Numbered from the stretch's first letter, positions 1-9,818 are shown. The stretch is DNA of 64,000 nt from Goekera deserti (GCF_010685995.1 NZ_JAAGWK010000016.1:1-64000), one strand, 5' to 3'. Notes: generated from the letters alone by a model not told the origin. A program made the numbers and translations.

Positions 1-1
1 A

Positions 2-853
2 CGCACTCCCGACCAGATCGTTGCCGGCACTCCCGAGAAGCTCTGGTGGACGTGTCCAGTCGCGCCCGACCACCGCTGGCAGGCATCCGGCGACAGCCGG
101 GTGCGCATCGGCTCCGGCTGCCCGGCCTGCGCGGGACTGCAGGTCTCAGTGACCAACAGCCTCGCCCGGTTCCCGGAGCTGGCCGCGCAGTTCGACGTCG
201 ACGCCAACGACGGCCTGACCCCCGAGCAGGTCGTCGCGGGCACCAACCGCAAGCTGTGGTGGGCCTGCCCGGTCGCACCCGACCACCGTTGGGCCGCGTC
301 CGGCGCCAACCGGCTCAAGGGCCGTGGCTGCCCAGCGTGCGCGTTGGTCGCCGTCTCCATCCGGGAGGTCCGGCTGGCCGCCGAGCTGGCCGCCGCTCTA
401 CCCGGGCTGGACGTCGAAGCGCGGCGCATTGTGATGCCCGGGAGTCGGGCCCTCGAGGCGGACATCCTCGACCGGGAGCGTCGCCTGGTTGTCGAGTATG
501 ACGGCAGCTACTGGCACGCCGGGGAGGACATGGAGCGCCGGGACCGGGTCAAGACCGCTCGGTTGACCGAGGCCGGGTACACCGTCATCCGGGTCCGGGA
601 GGCGCCCCTGGCGCCCATCACCGCCGCCGATGTGACCTGCAGCGAAGAGGACCCGATCCACCTCGTCGCCGCCGCCGTCCTGGACCGCATCGCCGCGTTG
701 CGCCCCGACCTGCTCGCCGTCCACGAGGCCGCCGTCTACCGACGGCACGGCCGTCCCCTCGGCAACGTGGACGCGGAAACCCGGCTGGCGGAGCTGCGCC
801 GCCGAGCCGCCCGCACTGCAGCGGAGCTCGGCAGCGACCCGACCCTGTGGTGA
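2..853 (+). CDS. Zinc-ribbon / Vsr-like endonuclease fold protein (5' partial)
   Basis: The frame is open from the window edge, so the N-terminus is missing. Two zinc-ribbon repeats are visible (about 37-130 and 262-345), each with a W-x-C-P-V-A-P-D-H-x-W core and a terminal GCPAC; this resembles the probable zinc-ribbon family PF14311/DUF4379. The C-terminal half has a nuclease-like core: ADILD, then VVEYDGSYWH, then a KTARL...VIRVRE strand, as in Vsr/DUF559 restriction-endonuclease folds. Family knowledge suggests a DNA-binding nuclease, often found in mobile or defence regions. It is co-oriented with, and upstream of, a Wadjet operon. Substrate and biological role are unknown; the fold call is by motif only. 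Confidence 0.7.
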   Translation, partial: RTPDQIVAGTPEKLWWTCPVAPDHRWQASGDSRVRIGSGCPACAGLQVSVTNSLARFPELAAQFDVDANDGLTPEQVVAGTNRKLWWACPVAPDHRWAASGANRLKGRGCPACALVAVSIREVRLAAELAAALPGLDVEARRIVMPGSRALEADILDRERRLVVEYDGSYWHAGEDMERRDRVKTARLTEAGYTVIRVREAPLAPITAADVTCSEEDPIHLVAAAVLDRIAALRPDLLAVHEAAVYRRHGRPLGNVDAETRLAELRRRAARTAAELGSDPTLW

Positions 854-1010
854 GCAACGCTTCCGGGCGACGGGCTGCGGAAGGCCGTCGGTGGCGCTCC
901 CGCCTCCCCTCTTGGAGGCAGCCGGCCCGCACACGCGACGGCGAAATGGTCCTACCGCGGCACGCTGACGACGGAGATCGCCGGCAGACGGCCGGCGCGA
1001 GGAAGGCAAG

Positions 1011-1634
1011 GTGAGTGCGCTGGCGCGGCAGACCTGGATCGACCAGCACGTCGACATCATGGTGAACGAGCTGGCGGAGCTCGGCCTCACGGCCCGCCGG
1101 GAACCGCTCGCTGACTTGCTGCGCGAGCGCGTCCGCAGCGTCGCCGCGCAGATGGGCGTCAGCGAGCAGACCGCCCGTGGCTACCTGACCACCGACCTGC
1201 TGCGTCAGCTCGCCCGAGAGATGGCGGTGCAGCTCGTCGACGAGCATCCCGGCGCCAACCTGCGCGCCCTGCGCCGCACCGTCTCCCTCGACCGGACCGG
1301 GCTCGGCCGCCTCCTACGTGGCCTCGCCACGTCGGCCCGCATCCTCGCCGCCGGCGAGGATCACGACCGCAGCGACGAGTGCCTGGGGCTGCTGTTCGAC
1401 GTCGGGATCTTCGTCCCCGACACCCCCGCGGACGATTCCGCCGCAGTCCTCGTCCCGCCCGCCGCAATGACCCGGGCCGCCCGACTGCTGAACACCGCCG
1501 CCGACGCGCTGCTGACCGGCAGCAACCCGGACCAGCTGACCGCAGCCGAGGCTGCGGACCTCAGTGCCGGGATCACGGTGGACGTGCGGTGGATGAGGGA
1601 GCTGGCTGCGACCCAGTCGCAAGGCGACGTCTGA
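1011..1634 (+). CDS. Hypothetical protein, possible helix-turn-helix, upstream of Wadjet operon
   Basis: A 207-residue protein starting at GTG 1011 with a purine-rich ribosome site (GGAAGG) just upstream. I do not recognise the family. It is mostly alpha-helical by composition; residues around 45-60 (AAQMGVSEQTARGYL) look like a helix-turn-helix, the only hint of DNA binding. It lies between the zinc-ribbon nuclease gene (157 bases upstream) and the jetA start (about 160 bases downstream), on the same strand. It may be a regulator or accessory gene of the defence cluster, but that is inference from position only. Confidence 0.55.
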   Translation: MSALARQTWIDQHVDIMVNELAELGLTARREPLADLLRERVRSVAAQMGVSEQTARGYLTTDLLRQLAREMAVQLVDEHPGANLRALRRTVSLDRTGLGRLLRGLATSARILAAGEDHDRSDECLGLLFDVGIFVPDTPADDSAAVLVPPAAMTRAARLLNTAADALLTGSNPDQLTAAEAADLSAGITVDVRWMRELAATQSQGDV

Positions 1635-1796
1635 CGCGAGGCGCACTGCAGCTCAGATGACTGCCCCGTGGCGTGGCATGCGCACCATTTGCGGGACCGG
1701 CGGCCGACGGCGTGTCGGTTCCGTCACAGGGTGACGACACACTACGCAGACACACCGGGTGCGGGGGCGCCCGACGAGACGGGGACGGGGAACGGC

Positions 1797-3325
1797 ATGG
1801 ACGTGGTGCAGCAGCACGACGACCTGCTCGCGCAACGCCGCAACCACTCCGCGTGGAAGCTGCTCGTGGCCGACAACGCGCCGCTCGTGATCGGCTTCCT
1901 CGACCGCGTGTTCCTCACCCCGAACGTGCGTCAGCTGCCGGGCCCGGAGCTCACCGAGGCGCTCGAGGACCACCTGCACCCGTTGCGTGGCGCGACACGG
2001 CCGCGTACCCGAAGGCCGCCGAGGCGTACCTGGCGGACTGGGCCGACGCCCGCAACGGCTGGCTGCGCCGGTTCTACCCGACGGGCAGCGACGTCGCCCA
2101 CTACGCGCCGACCTCGGCGGTGGAGACGGCCGCGGCGTTCGTCCGCTCGCTGGGCCGCCGGGAGTTCCTCGGCACGGCGAGCCGGCTGCTCACCGTCCGC
2201 GACCTGCTCCGGCAGATCACCGCCGGTGCGGCCACGGACCCCGAGGTGCGGCTGGGCGCGCTGGAGCGGCAGCGGGCCGAGATCGACGCGCAGATCGAGG
2301 CCATACGCAGCGGCGCCGACACCGGCCTGGACGACACCGCCATCAGGGAGCGGTACGCGCAGGCGGTCACCACCGCCCGGGAGCTGCTGGCCGACCTGCG
2401 CGAGGTGGAGGAGAACTTCCGCGCACTCGACCGCGACGTCCGCCGGCGCGCCACCACTTGGGACGGGCCGCGCGGGGAGTTCCTCAAGACGGTGTTCGGC
2501 ACTACCGCCGAGATCGGCGCGTCCGATCAGGGTCGCTCCTGGCGGGCGTTCTGGGAGCACATGCTCTCGGCCGCCCAGCAGGACGAGCTGGCCGAGCTCC
2601 TGGCTGCGGTGCGCTCGGTGCCGGCGCTGACCGGCGCCGGGGAACAGGTCACCCAGCTGCTGCGCGAGGAGCTGTTCGTCGCCGCCGAGGCCACCCAGCG
2701 CACCGTCGCCTCGCTGTCGGCACAGCTGCGTCGCTTCCTCGACGAACGCTCCTGGAGCGAAGGCCGTCGCATCCACGAGGTCATCCGCGGCACCCTCGCG
2801 GCGGCGCTGGCCGCGCACGACGGCGACGTTCGCGGTCTGGGCAGCGACCTGGCCGGCCTGCGCGCCGAGTTCGCCCTGCCGCTCGAGCGGCCGCTGTACA
2901 CGCCGCGGACCGAGACCCGTCTGGAGTCGACCGCCGCCGAGGATCCCGGCGTCGACCCCGGCGGCGACGATGCCCTCGCCGACCTGCTCGACATCAGTCA
3001 CATCGACCTCGATGCCCTGCGCGCCGCGGTCGGCAGCACCGTCGCCGCGCACGGGGGCCAGGCCACCCTCGGCCAGGTCGTCCGCGCCCATCCGCTCACC
3101 GAGGGCCTGGCCGAGCTCGTCGGGTACCTGCAGGTCTCCGACGACGGCGGCCTGGTGTTCCCGGACCACCGTGAACGCATCGGCTGGACCGATCCCGACG
3201 GTCGCCGCCGGCAGGCCGACGTCCCCCTCGTCCTCTTCGGCGACGCTCCGCGGTCGCCGGTGCCGAGCACCCCCGATCGCGCGTCGACGCCGCAGCCGCG
3301 CACCGCCGAGCAGGAGAGCCGCTGA
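1797..3325 (+). pseudogene. jetA: Wadjet JetA (DUF3375, MksF-like kleisin), apparent frameshift
   Basis: JetA is the kleisin-like subunit of the Wadjet SMC complex that recognises and cuts circular plasmid DNA. The N-terminal DUF3375 signature (LLAQRRNHSAWKLLVADNAP) is read from ATG 1797, but the matching continuation (AAYPKAAEAYLADWA...GWLRRFYP) is in another frame. The switch falls near 1986-1993 and one missing base would restore a single frame of about 510 residues, the normal family length. The rest continues intact to the stop one base before jetB. Either the gene is genuinely broken or the assembly lost one base. I see no slippery heptamer that would support programmed frameshifting. 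Family assignment is firm; functional state is uncertain. Confidence 0.8.
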
Positions 3326-3326
3326 G

Positions 3327-3956
3327 ATGGCCGCCCCCGAACTGTCCATCGCCCTGGCCCACCTGCTCCGCGGGCCGGTTCACGCCGAGGACGTCCCGGC
3401 CGTCTGGACGTCCATCACCTCGCTGGGGCCGCAGCTACGCGAGCACCTGGAAGTTCTGGGCATGCGGCTGGTCGTCGACGACGTCGAGAACTACGCCTAC
3501 CTCCGCCAGCTCGACGAGCTGCCCGAGGGCATGCCCCGCCTGGTCCGCCGGCACGCGCTGACCTTCACCGCGACCGTGCTCCTGATCCTGCTGCGCCAGC
3601 AGCTGGCCACCGCCGAGTCCGACGGCGACACGCCCCGCCTGATCGTGACCACCGAGGAGATGGTCGAGTCGATGCGGCTCTACCACCGCGACGGCACCAG
3701 CGACGAGAAGATCGCCTACGACATCACCGCGCTGGTCAACCTCGGCTACCTGCGGCGGCTGCGGGGCGAGACCGACGTGTTCGAGGTCCGCCGAATCATC
3801 AAGGCGCTGGTCACGGCCGACTGGATCGCCGAGTTCGGCGACCGGCTGCTACAGCTAATCCCGTCCGGCGAGAACGCCGCCGACCACGCCCCAGACCCCA
3901 TGCCTGACGACGCGGACGCCCAGGCCGCCGCGGCCACCGAAGGAGCGCCGGCATGA
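3327..3956 (+). CDS. jetB: Wadjet JetB (DUF4194, MksE-like kite subunit)
   Basis: This 209-residue protein is the JetB/MksE winged-helix 'kite' partner that binds the kleisin JetA in the Wadjet condensin. The DUF4194 pattern is visible: ALTFTATVLLILLRQQL, then a helix pair with VTTEEMVESMRLY, then the winged-helix end DITALVNLGYLRRLRG...FEVRRIIKALV. The ATG at 3327 follows AGGAG at 3312-3316 and lies one base after the jetA stop. Its end overlaps jetC by ATGA, so translation is probably coupled. The last 35 residues are an acidic, Ala/Asp-rich tail. Confidence 0.92.
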   Translation: MAAPELSIALAHLLRGPVHAEDVPAVWTSITSLGPQLREHLEVLGMRLVVDDVENYAYLRQLDELPEGMPRLVRRHALTFTATVLLILLRQQLATAESDGDTPRLIVTTEEMVESMRLYHRDGTSDEKIAYDITALVNLGYLRRLRGETDVFEVRRIIKALVTADWIAEFGDRLLQLIPSGENAADHAPDPMPDDADAQAAAATEGAPA

Positions 3957-6900
3957 GTGCCACGCCCGCCCGTCCGCCGGTCTCCCTGGCGCCGGACGAA
4001 GGGTTCCTGCCGCTGGAGGTGCCCGGCCGCCACGGCGTGCGCCTCGAGCAGTTCCAGATGCTCAACTGGGGCACCTTCGATACCACCGTCGCGCGCCTCG
4101 ACGTCGATGGCAGCAACGCGCTGCTCACCGGCAACGTCGGCGCCGGCAAGTCGACCATCGTCGACGGTCTGACGACGCTGTTCGCCTCCGCGCACAAGGT
4201 CACCTACAACCGGGCCGCCGGGGCCGACCGCAGCGAGCGGACGCTGGCCACCTATGTGCTGGGCCACTACAGCAACGTCTACGACGAGGCCACCGGCAGC
4301 ACCCGCCCTCAGTCACTGCGGGAGCGCAAGAGCGCCTACAGCGTGCTGCTGGCCCGCTTCACCGGGCTGCCCGGGCCGACCGGCACCCTCTCCGCGGGCG
4401 CGGTGTTCTGGTTCGAGGCCACCGGTGTGGTGCACCGCCTGTACTTCACCGCCCCGGCCGCGCTGGACATCGCCGAGCACCTGGCCGGCCACGGCGACAC
4501 GAGAGCAGTCCGGGCGGCGCTGCGCGCGGCTGGCGGCGACCTGTTCGACGACAACTTCCGCAACTACCAGCGCTCCCTGTGCCGGCACCTCGGCATCAGC
4601 CCCGCCGCGCTGGACCTGCTGGTGCAGACGGTGTCGATGAAGTCCGTCGGCAACCTCACCGACTTCGTCCGCGCGCACATGCTCGACGCCGTCGACGCCC
4701 GTGAGCGCATCGGCAAGGTCCTCGACCACTACAGCGACCTCACCCGCGCGCATGAGCTGGTTCAGACCGCCCGCCGACAGCTGGACGCGCTCACACCGGT
4801 CGCCGAAGCGGCCGCCGCCTACGACCGCGCCGTGGCCCGCACCCAGGCCAGCACCGAAGCCGCTGCCGCCGTTCCGGCCCGCGTCGAGCAGCACCGGGTC
4901 ACCCTGCTCGCCGCCGCGATCGCCGAGCTGGCCGGGCAGATGCCCGCCCGCGAGGCCGCGGTCAAGGCCAAGCGGAGCGAGTTGACCGGTCAGGAGACCC
5001 GGCGCACGCAGCTGGCCCTCGCCCTGCAGGCCGGCGGTGGCGCGGAGCTCACCGAGGCTCGGCTGCGCATGGAGGCCGCCGAGACGCGGCTCGGTGACGT
5101 CCGCCGCGCGCACGTCGAGCTCGTCGCCCTGGCCGCCCAGGCCGGCGTCTCTGCCCCGGAGCGCACCGCCGACCACCCGCGGTTCCTCACCGCTGTCAAG
5201 GACGTCGCCGCCCGGCTCGCCGCCGCGGAGCGGGATCTGCGCAAGCGTGACTTCGAGGCTCAGTCGAAGCTGGCCGGCGCCCGCGAGGAGCTGCGGACCC
5301 TGCGCGAGGAGCTCGCCGCGGCCGGCAGCCGCGACAGCAACGTCCCCCTTGACGACGCCCGGCTGCGCGGCCGCATCGCCGAGGCGCTCGGACTGGCCGC
5401 CGACACCCTGCCGTTCGCGGCCGAGCTCATCGCCGTGGCCCCGGAGTCGGCCGAGTGGGAGCCGGCGGCCGAACGCCTCGTCCGCCCGTTCGCGCTGTCC
5501 CTGCTCGTGCCCGAGGAGCACTACGCCCGCGTCGCCGCCTGGGTCGACCGCGAGCACCTCGGCCGCCGGCTGGTGTACTTCCGCGTGCCCAACGTGGTGG
5601 CCGCGCCCGGCGCGCCCCGCGCCGGAACGATGGCTGCGCACCTCCACATCCGCCCCGGCACCCCGGTGAGCGCATGGCTGCGCGCCGAGATCAACCGCCG
5701 CTTCGACCACGTGTGCGTCAACGACGCGACCGAGCTGAGCGGGCACACCCGGGCGGTCACCCGCGCCGGGCAGGTCAAGGACAACGCCCGGCACGAGAAG
5801 GACGACCGCCGGCGCGCCGACGACCGCCGCCACTACGTGCTCGGGTGGGACACCGCCGCCCGGCGTGCGCACCTGACCGCGGCCATCCCGGGCGCTCAGC
5901 GCGCCGTCGAGGAGGCCGAGCGCGCACAGGAGGCCGTCGGCAAGGAGCGGAGCGGCAACGGCGACCGGGAGTACGCCGTTCGCCAGCTCACCGAGCGGTT
6001 CACCGACCCTTCCACCGTGGACGTCACCACCGCGGTGCAGGGCGCTGCCGCCGCCCGCGAACTGCACGAGAAGCTCGCCTCCCGCCCGGACATCGCCGAG
6101 CTGCTGGACCAGCACGCCGACTGCGAGCAGCAGATCAGCACGCTGGGCAACGAGTTGTCCCGGCTGGACCGGGCCCTGGGCGCTGCCACGGAGCGGCTCG
6201 AGCAGCACCGCACCGCACACGACGCCGCCGAGCGGGCGCTGGCTGCCATGCCAGAGCCGGAGCTGTCCGAGGAGGCGACGGCAGCGCTCGCCGACGCCCT
6301 GCGGCAGGCCGGCGTCCCGCCTGCCAAAGCGACCGACTGCGACGCCTGGGGGCAGAAGGTCACCGAGGCGCTGCGCGCACGCGCCGCGTCGGCGTCGGCC
6401 ACCCGGGAGCGCGCCGGCCGGGACCTGACCAACGCGATGAAGGATTTCGCGCACTCCTGGCCGCAGATGGTCGTCGACATCCCCAGCGACCCGGAATCCC
6501 GGGGCGAGTACCTGGCCATCCGGGACCGGCTGGCCACCGACGACCTGCCCAGCTACGAGCAGCAGTTCCGCGAGCAGCTGGAGACCAACGCCATCCACGA
6601 GCTGGTCGGGTTCAGCAACTTCCTCGACCGCGAGGCCGGCAAGATCACCGCGCGCATCGACACGATCAACGGGGCCCTGGCCGAGATCGACTACCGGCCT
6701 GGCACGTACATCCGGCTTGAGGTGGAGCGCAGCGCCGACCTGGAGGTGCGTGAGTTCCGTCAGCAGCTGCGCGACATCACCGCCAACACCCTCCTCGGCG
6801 ACGACGACACCTACGCCGAGTCCCGGTTCCTCTTGGTCAAGGAGCTGCTCGACCGCTTCCAGGGCCGCGAGGGCAACGCCGCCGCCGACGAGCGGTGGAC

Positions 6901-7465
6901 CGCGCGGGTCACCGACGTCCGCATCTGGTTCTCCTTCGCCGCCTCCGAGCGGACCCGCGAGGAGGACGCCCCGCTGGAGCACTACACCGACTCCGGCGGC
7001 AAGTCCGGCGGGCAGAAGGAGAAGCTCGCCTACACCATCCTGGCCGCGTCGCTCTCCTACCAGTACGGCCTCGCCGGCGGCAACGTCTCCGCGTTCCGCT
7101 TCGTGATGATCGACGAGGCGTTCGGCCGCGGTTCGGACGAGTCGACCCGCTTCGGGTTGGAGCTGTTCACCCGCCTGGGGCTGCAGCTGCTCGTCGTCAC
7201 CCCGCTGCAGAAGATTAACACCATCGCGCCGTTCGTCGACGCGGTCGGCTACGTCCGCAACGACGACCCGCGCAGCCGGCTGGTCACCATGACCATCACC
7301 GAGTACCAGGAGCAGCGGGCCCGCCGCGCGGGTCAGCGCCTCGCCGAGCGCGCGGTCACCGTCCTGCCGCCCGCGGACGCCAACGAGAGCGAGGTCGACC
7401 CCGCAGTCGACGGGACGCCGGACGGTGGCGACGATGCGGTGGCCGCGGCCGGCGGCTCCTGGTGA
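3953..7465 (+). CDS. jetC: Wadjet JetC (SMC/MukB-like ATPase)
   Basis: The 1170-residue SMC-like motor of the Wadjet complex, which extrudes DNA loops using ATP. Visible motifs: Walker A GNVGAGKST at residues 60-68; a long Ala/Glu/Arg-rich coiled coil from about 260 to 480 and 650 to 800; an ABC signature GGKSGGQKEKLAY near residue 1013; Walker B FVMIDEAFGRG near 1050. Full length for the family, with no internal break. The start overlaps the jetB stop (ATGA) and its stop overlaps the jetD start (GTGA), so the operon is tightly coupled. This subunit looks intact, unlike jetA. Confidence 0.93.
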   Translation: MSATPARPPVSLAPDEGFLPLEVPGRHGVRLEQFQMLNWGTFDTTVARLDVDGSNALLTGNVGAGKSTIVDGLTTLFASAHKVTYNRAAGADRSERTLATYVLGHYSNVYDEATGSTRPQSLRERKSAYSVLLARFTGLPGPTGTLSAGAVFWFEATGVVHRLYFTAPAALDIAEHLAGHGDTRAVRAALRAAGGDLFDDNFRNYQRSLCRHLGISPAALDLLVQTVSMKSVGNLTDFVRAHMLDAVDARERIGKVLDHYSDLTRAHELVQTARRQLDALTPVAEAAAAYDRAVARTQASTEAAAAVPARVEQHRVTLLAAAIAELAGQMPAREAAVKAKRSELTGQETRRTQLALALQAGGGAELTEARLRMEAAETRLGDVRRAHVELVALAAQAGVSAPERTADHPRFLTAVKDVAARLAAAERDLRKRDFEAQSKLAGAREELRTLREELAAAGSRDSNVPLDDARLRGRIAEALGLAADTLPFAAELIAVAPESAEWEPAAERLVRPFALSLLVPEEHYARVAAWVDREHLGRRLVYFRVPNVVAAPGAPRAGTMAAHLHIRPGTPVSAWLRAEINRRFDHVCVNDATELSGHTRAVTRAGQVKDNARHEKDDRRRADDRRHYVLGWDTAARRAHLTAAIPGAQRAVEEAERAQEAVGKERSGNGDREYAVRQLTERFTDPSTVDVTTAVQGAAAARELHEKLASRPDIAELLDQHADCEQQISTLGNELSRLDRALGAATERLEQHRTAHDAAERALAAMPEPELSEEATAALADALRQAGVPPAKATDCDAWGQKVTEALRARAASASATRERAGRDLTNAMKDFAHSWPQMVVDIPSDPESRGEYLAIRDRLATDDLPSYEQQFREQLETNAIHELVGFSNFLDREAGKITARIDTINGALAEIDYRPGTYIRLEVERSADLEVREFRQQLRDITANTLLGDDDTYAESRFLLVKELLDRFQGREGNAAADERWTARVTDVRIWFSFAASERTREEDAPLEHYTDSGGKSGGQKEKLAYTILAASLSYQYGLAGGNVSAFRFVMIDEAFGRGSDESTRFGLELFTRLGLQLLVVTPLQKINTIAPFVDAVGYVRNDDPRSRLVTMTITEYQEQRARRAGQRLAERAVTVLPPADANESEVDPAVDGTPDGGDDAVAAAGGSW

Positions 7466-8673
7466 GCCCTGCGCGTACCGCTGGCTGGGCCGGGCCGAGC
7501 ACCGTCCGCGAGGCCCTGCGCGTCCGGTGGGACCGCGGCGACGTGCTGCGGGAGCTGCACACCGACCCCGCGGACCGGCGCGTGTTCCCGCTGCGCGTGC
7601 GGCTGCCCGGGCCCGGCCGCACGGAGCTGGCCGACCGGTACGCCGAGGCCACCACCTGGGCCCGCGGGCTGCGTGACGCCGCCGCCCGCGACGGCTGGAC
7701 GCTCGAGGTCAGGCCGGTGCGCGCCGGCGGGCTCGGCACCCAGCCGATGCCGTACGCCGGAGTCGTCGACACCCCGGAGCTGGCGCTGCGGCTGCTCGGC
7801 CGCGACCGCGCCGGTGACGCCGCCCGCTTCGCGGCCGCGCTGCAGGCGGCCAACGCCCTCGACCCAGCGGCGCGGGATCTGGCACTGGGCCGCCCGCACG
7901 ACGTGCTCGGAGCCGCCGGCGACTGGCCGCTGCTGCTGCAGCTCGCCGGCTGGATCCGCGACCATCCCCGGCCCGGCATCTACCCGCGGCAGATCCCTGT
8001 CGCCGGGGTGCACACGAAGGTCCTGGAGCGGAACACCAGGCTGCTCAGCCGCCTCCTCGACGCCCTCCTACCCGCCGAGGCGGTCGAGCCGGCCGCGCGC
8101 GGGTTCGCCGCCCGGTACGGCTTCGTTGAACCGGCCCGCCGCGCACGGGTCCGCGGCGCCGCTGCCGCGCTCGGCGTCCCCGTCGACGGCACCGCCGACG
8201 TCGAGTGGGACGTGGCCGCCCTCGCCGCGTTGAACCCGGCCAACTGCGGCATCACCGAGCTGCTCGTCTTGGAGAACAAGACGTCGTTCCTCACCGCCCC
8301 CACCGGCGCCGGCCGGCTCATCCTGTGGGGAGCCGGCTACGGCGCGGACGAGCTGCTCGCGGCACTGCCGTGGCGGACCGAGGTCGCCGTCCGCTACTGG
8401 GGCGACATCGACACCCACGGGTACGTGATCCTCGCCCGGGTCCGCGCGGTCGCGCCGCACGCCACCAGCGTCCTGATGGACACAGCGACGCTACTGGCTC
8501 ACCGGCCGTACTGGTCGACCGAAGCCGCACCGCGGACCGATCCGCTGCCCCACCTGACGGCGACCGAGGCGGAGGTGTACGCCGCGTTGTGCGTGGGCAC
8601 GCACGGCGTCGGCGTCCGGCTGGAGCAGGAGTTCGTCCGCTTCGATCTGGTCACGTCCGCGCTGATGTCGTAG
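7462..8673 (+). CDS. jetD: Wadjet JetD (DUF3322/DUF2220, Toprim-like nuclease)
   Basis: The 403-residue nuclease subunit that cuts the plasmid after loop extrusion by JetABC. The N-terminal half matches DUF3322 (START-like arm). The C-terminal half carries Toprim residues: LVLENKTSF near residue 270 (catalytic Glu) and YWGDIDTHG near 313-320 (the metal-binding Asp-x-Asp). GTG start overlaps the jetC stop by four bases. The protein appears complete. It is the last gene of the operon; downstream lies a convergent, decayed patatin gene. Confidence 0.92.
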   Translation: MSPARTAGWAGPSTVREALRVRWDRGDVLRELHTDPADRRVFPLRVRLPGPGRTELADRYAEATTWARGLRDAAARDGWTLEVRPVRAGGLGTQPMPYAGVVDTPELALRLLGRDRAGDAARFAAALQAANALDPAARDLALGRPHDVLGAAGDWPLLLQLAGWIRDHPRPGIYPRQIPVAGVHTKVLERNTRLLSRLLDALLPAEAVEPAARGFAARYGFVEPARRARVRGAAAALGVPVDGTADVEWDVAALAALNPANCGITELLVLENKTSFLTAPTGAGRLILWGAGYGADELLAALPWRTEVAVRYWGDIDTHGYVILARVRAVAPHATSVLMDTATLLAHRPYWSTEAAPRTDPLPHLTATEAEVYAALCVGTHGVGVRLEQEFVRFDLVTSALMS

Positions 8674-8711
8674 GCGCCGGGAGGTGTCGAGGACTCCTGG
8701 CGGCCCGCGCC

Positions 8712-9775
8712 TCAGCCGAGCAGGGCCGGGGTGTAGTGGTGGAGCAGTAGGCGTGTCAGCTGCTCCCCGCGGGTGGTGACGGCGCCGAGGTCCTCGTCCT
8801 TCATCGCCTTGAAGTTCGTGGGGTATCCGTTCACGCGCTCCAGCGGCACCAGCCCAGGGGCGGCCATCGGCAGCTTGTCGTCCTTCTGGCCGAGGTAGGC
8901 GTGGACTACGCCCCGGAACTGCCCGGGGCCTGCGGAGTTGTGCAGCCGCGCCCGGGTGCCGTCCTGGGTCCCGCGGTAGGTGATGTCGAAGCTGCGCATG
9001 AGCCGGAACGGCAGCACCCGAGCGTTGGATTCGCCCGGCTCCTGGCGGCCGGCGTCGGACGCGATCACGTAGTCGACCGGGTACACGTGGTCGGTGAACG
9101 CCCGATCGCGCCCGGACTCGAGCACGGACAGCCCTAGGTTGTCGTAGACACCCCCGTCGGTCAGGGCGACCCGCTGGCGCTGTGTCCGGCCGCGGCACTC
9201 GAAGGTGTACGTCCTCTGCACCGCCGGCAGGAGCAGCGGGAAGGCGGCGCTGGCCGCGACGGCCTCCGCCACCCGGATGGGCTCCACGATGCGCCCGTAC
9301 ATCCAGCTGGCACTGACGTCGCTGCCGAAGCGGACCGCGCCCGGCCGGTGATCAGGTCGGTGGCCGAGAGCACCGTGGCCAGCCCGGGGTGGGTGACGTC
9401 GGGCAGGTGCCTGTCGCCGAAGGCGCGGTCGGCGAGCGCGGCGGCGAGCACATCGGTGCGATTCCGGCTGGCCCGTTCGCGGCCGCCGGGACCGGCGGCC
9501 GCGACGAGGTCGCCGGCCCTGCGGGCGAGGCGCGCAGGAGACAGGGTTCCTGTGGCGAGCTGCAACTGCAGGCCCCGCCGCAGGAGCGCCATGACGTGCT
9601 CGTCGAACTCATCGAACCGCGCGGGGCCGTAGGCCCACAGTGCGGCCAGCAGGCTTCCGCCGCTGATGCCGCTGATGCCGCTGATGCCGCTGATGCCGCT
9701 GACCTTGTGCAGGACGCCGGTGTCGTGAGTGGGGTCCGCGGGTCCATCGCGTGCCGCAGACTGGCCGAGAACCAC
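8712..9775 (-). pseudogene. Patatin-like phospholipase remnant (5' truncated and frameshifted)
   Basis: Two overlapping reading frames together spell one patatin-like lipase. The upstream part has the nucleophile elbow expanded to GISGISGISGISGGS followed by LLAALWAYG; the downstream part has MYGRIVEPIRVAEAV and the catalytic-Asp motif ALTDGGVYDNLG. The frames change near 9325-9335, where the frame encoding VRFGSDVSASWMYG takes over after ATDLITGRA. The usual N-terminal oxyanion-hole glycine motif is absent: patatin similarity begins just left of a strong hairpin (9776-9807). I infer a recombination-truncated, decayed gene. Intact relatives are membrane-phospholipid hydrolases, some acting in phage defence. 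Confidence 0.72.
9662..9697. repeat. 9-bp microsatellite in the patatin nucleophile elbow
   Basis: Four perfect copies of GCTGATGCC, followed by a partial copy. On the minus strand they read GGC-ATC-AGC, i.e. repeated Gly-Ile-Ser, which multiplies the GxSGG catalytic elbow of the patatin remnant. In-frame slippage would add or remove triplets of residues without breaking the frame. Confidence 0.9.
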
Positions 9776-9807
9776 CGCGGGCCCACCGGGGTACCGGTGG
9801 GCCCGCG
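9776..9807. terminator. Strong hairpin after the integrase gene
   Basis: A perfect 14-bp inverted repeat (CGCGGGCCCACCGG and its complement) around a GGTA loop lies just downstream of the integrase stop on the minus strand. There is no T-run, which is common for GC-rich actinobacterial terminators. It also marks the point where patatin homology ends. Confidence 0.6.
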
Positions 9808-9818
9808 ACGGAGGTGGG

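Noticed and set aside
1986-1993. Programmed frameshift in jetA
   Set aside because: No slippery heptamer or clear downstream stimulatory structure is seen; mutation or sequence error is simpler.
1-9800. Left attachment site (copy of tRNA-Leu 3' end) inside the window
   Set aside because: Reading through the region I saw no second copy of the tRNA 3' end; it must lie to the left if it exists.
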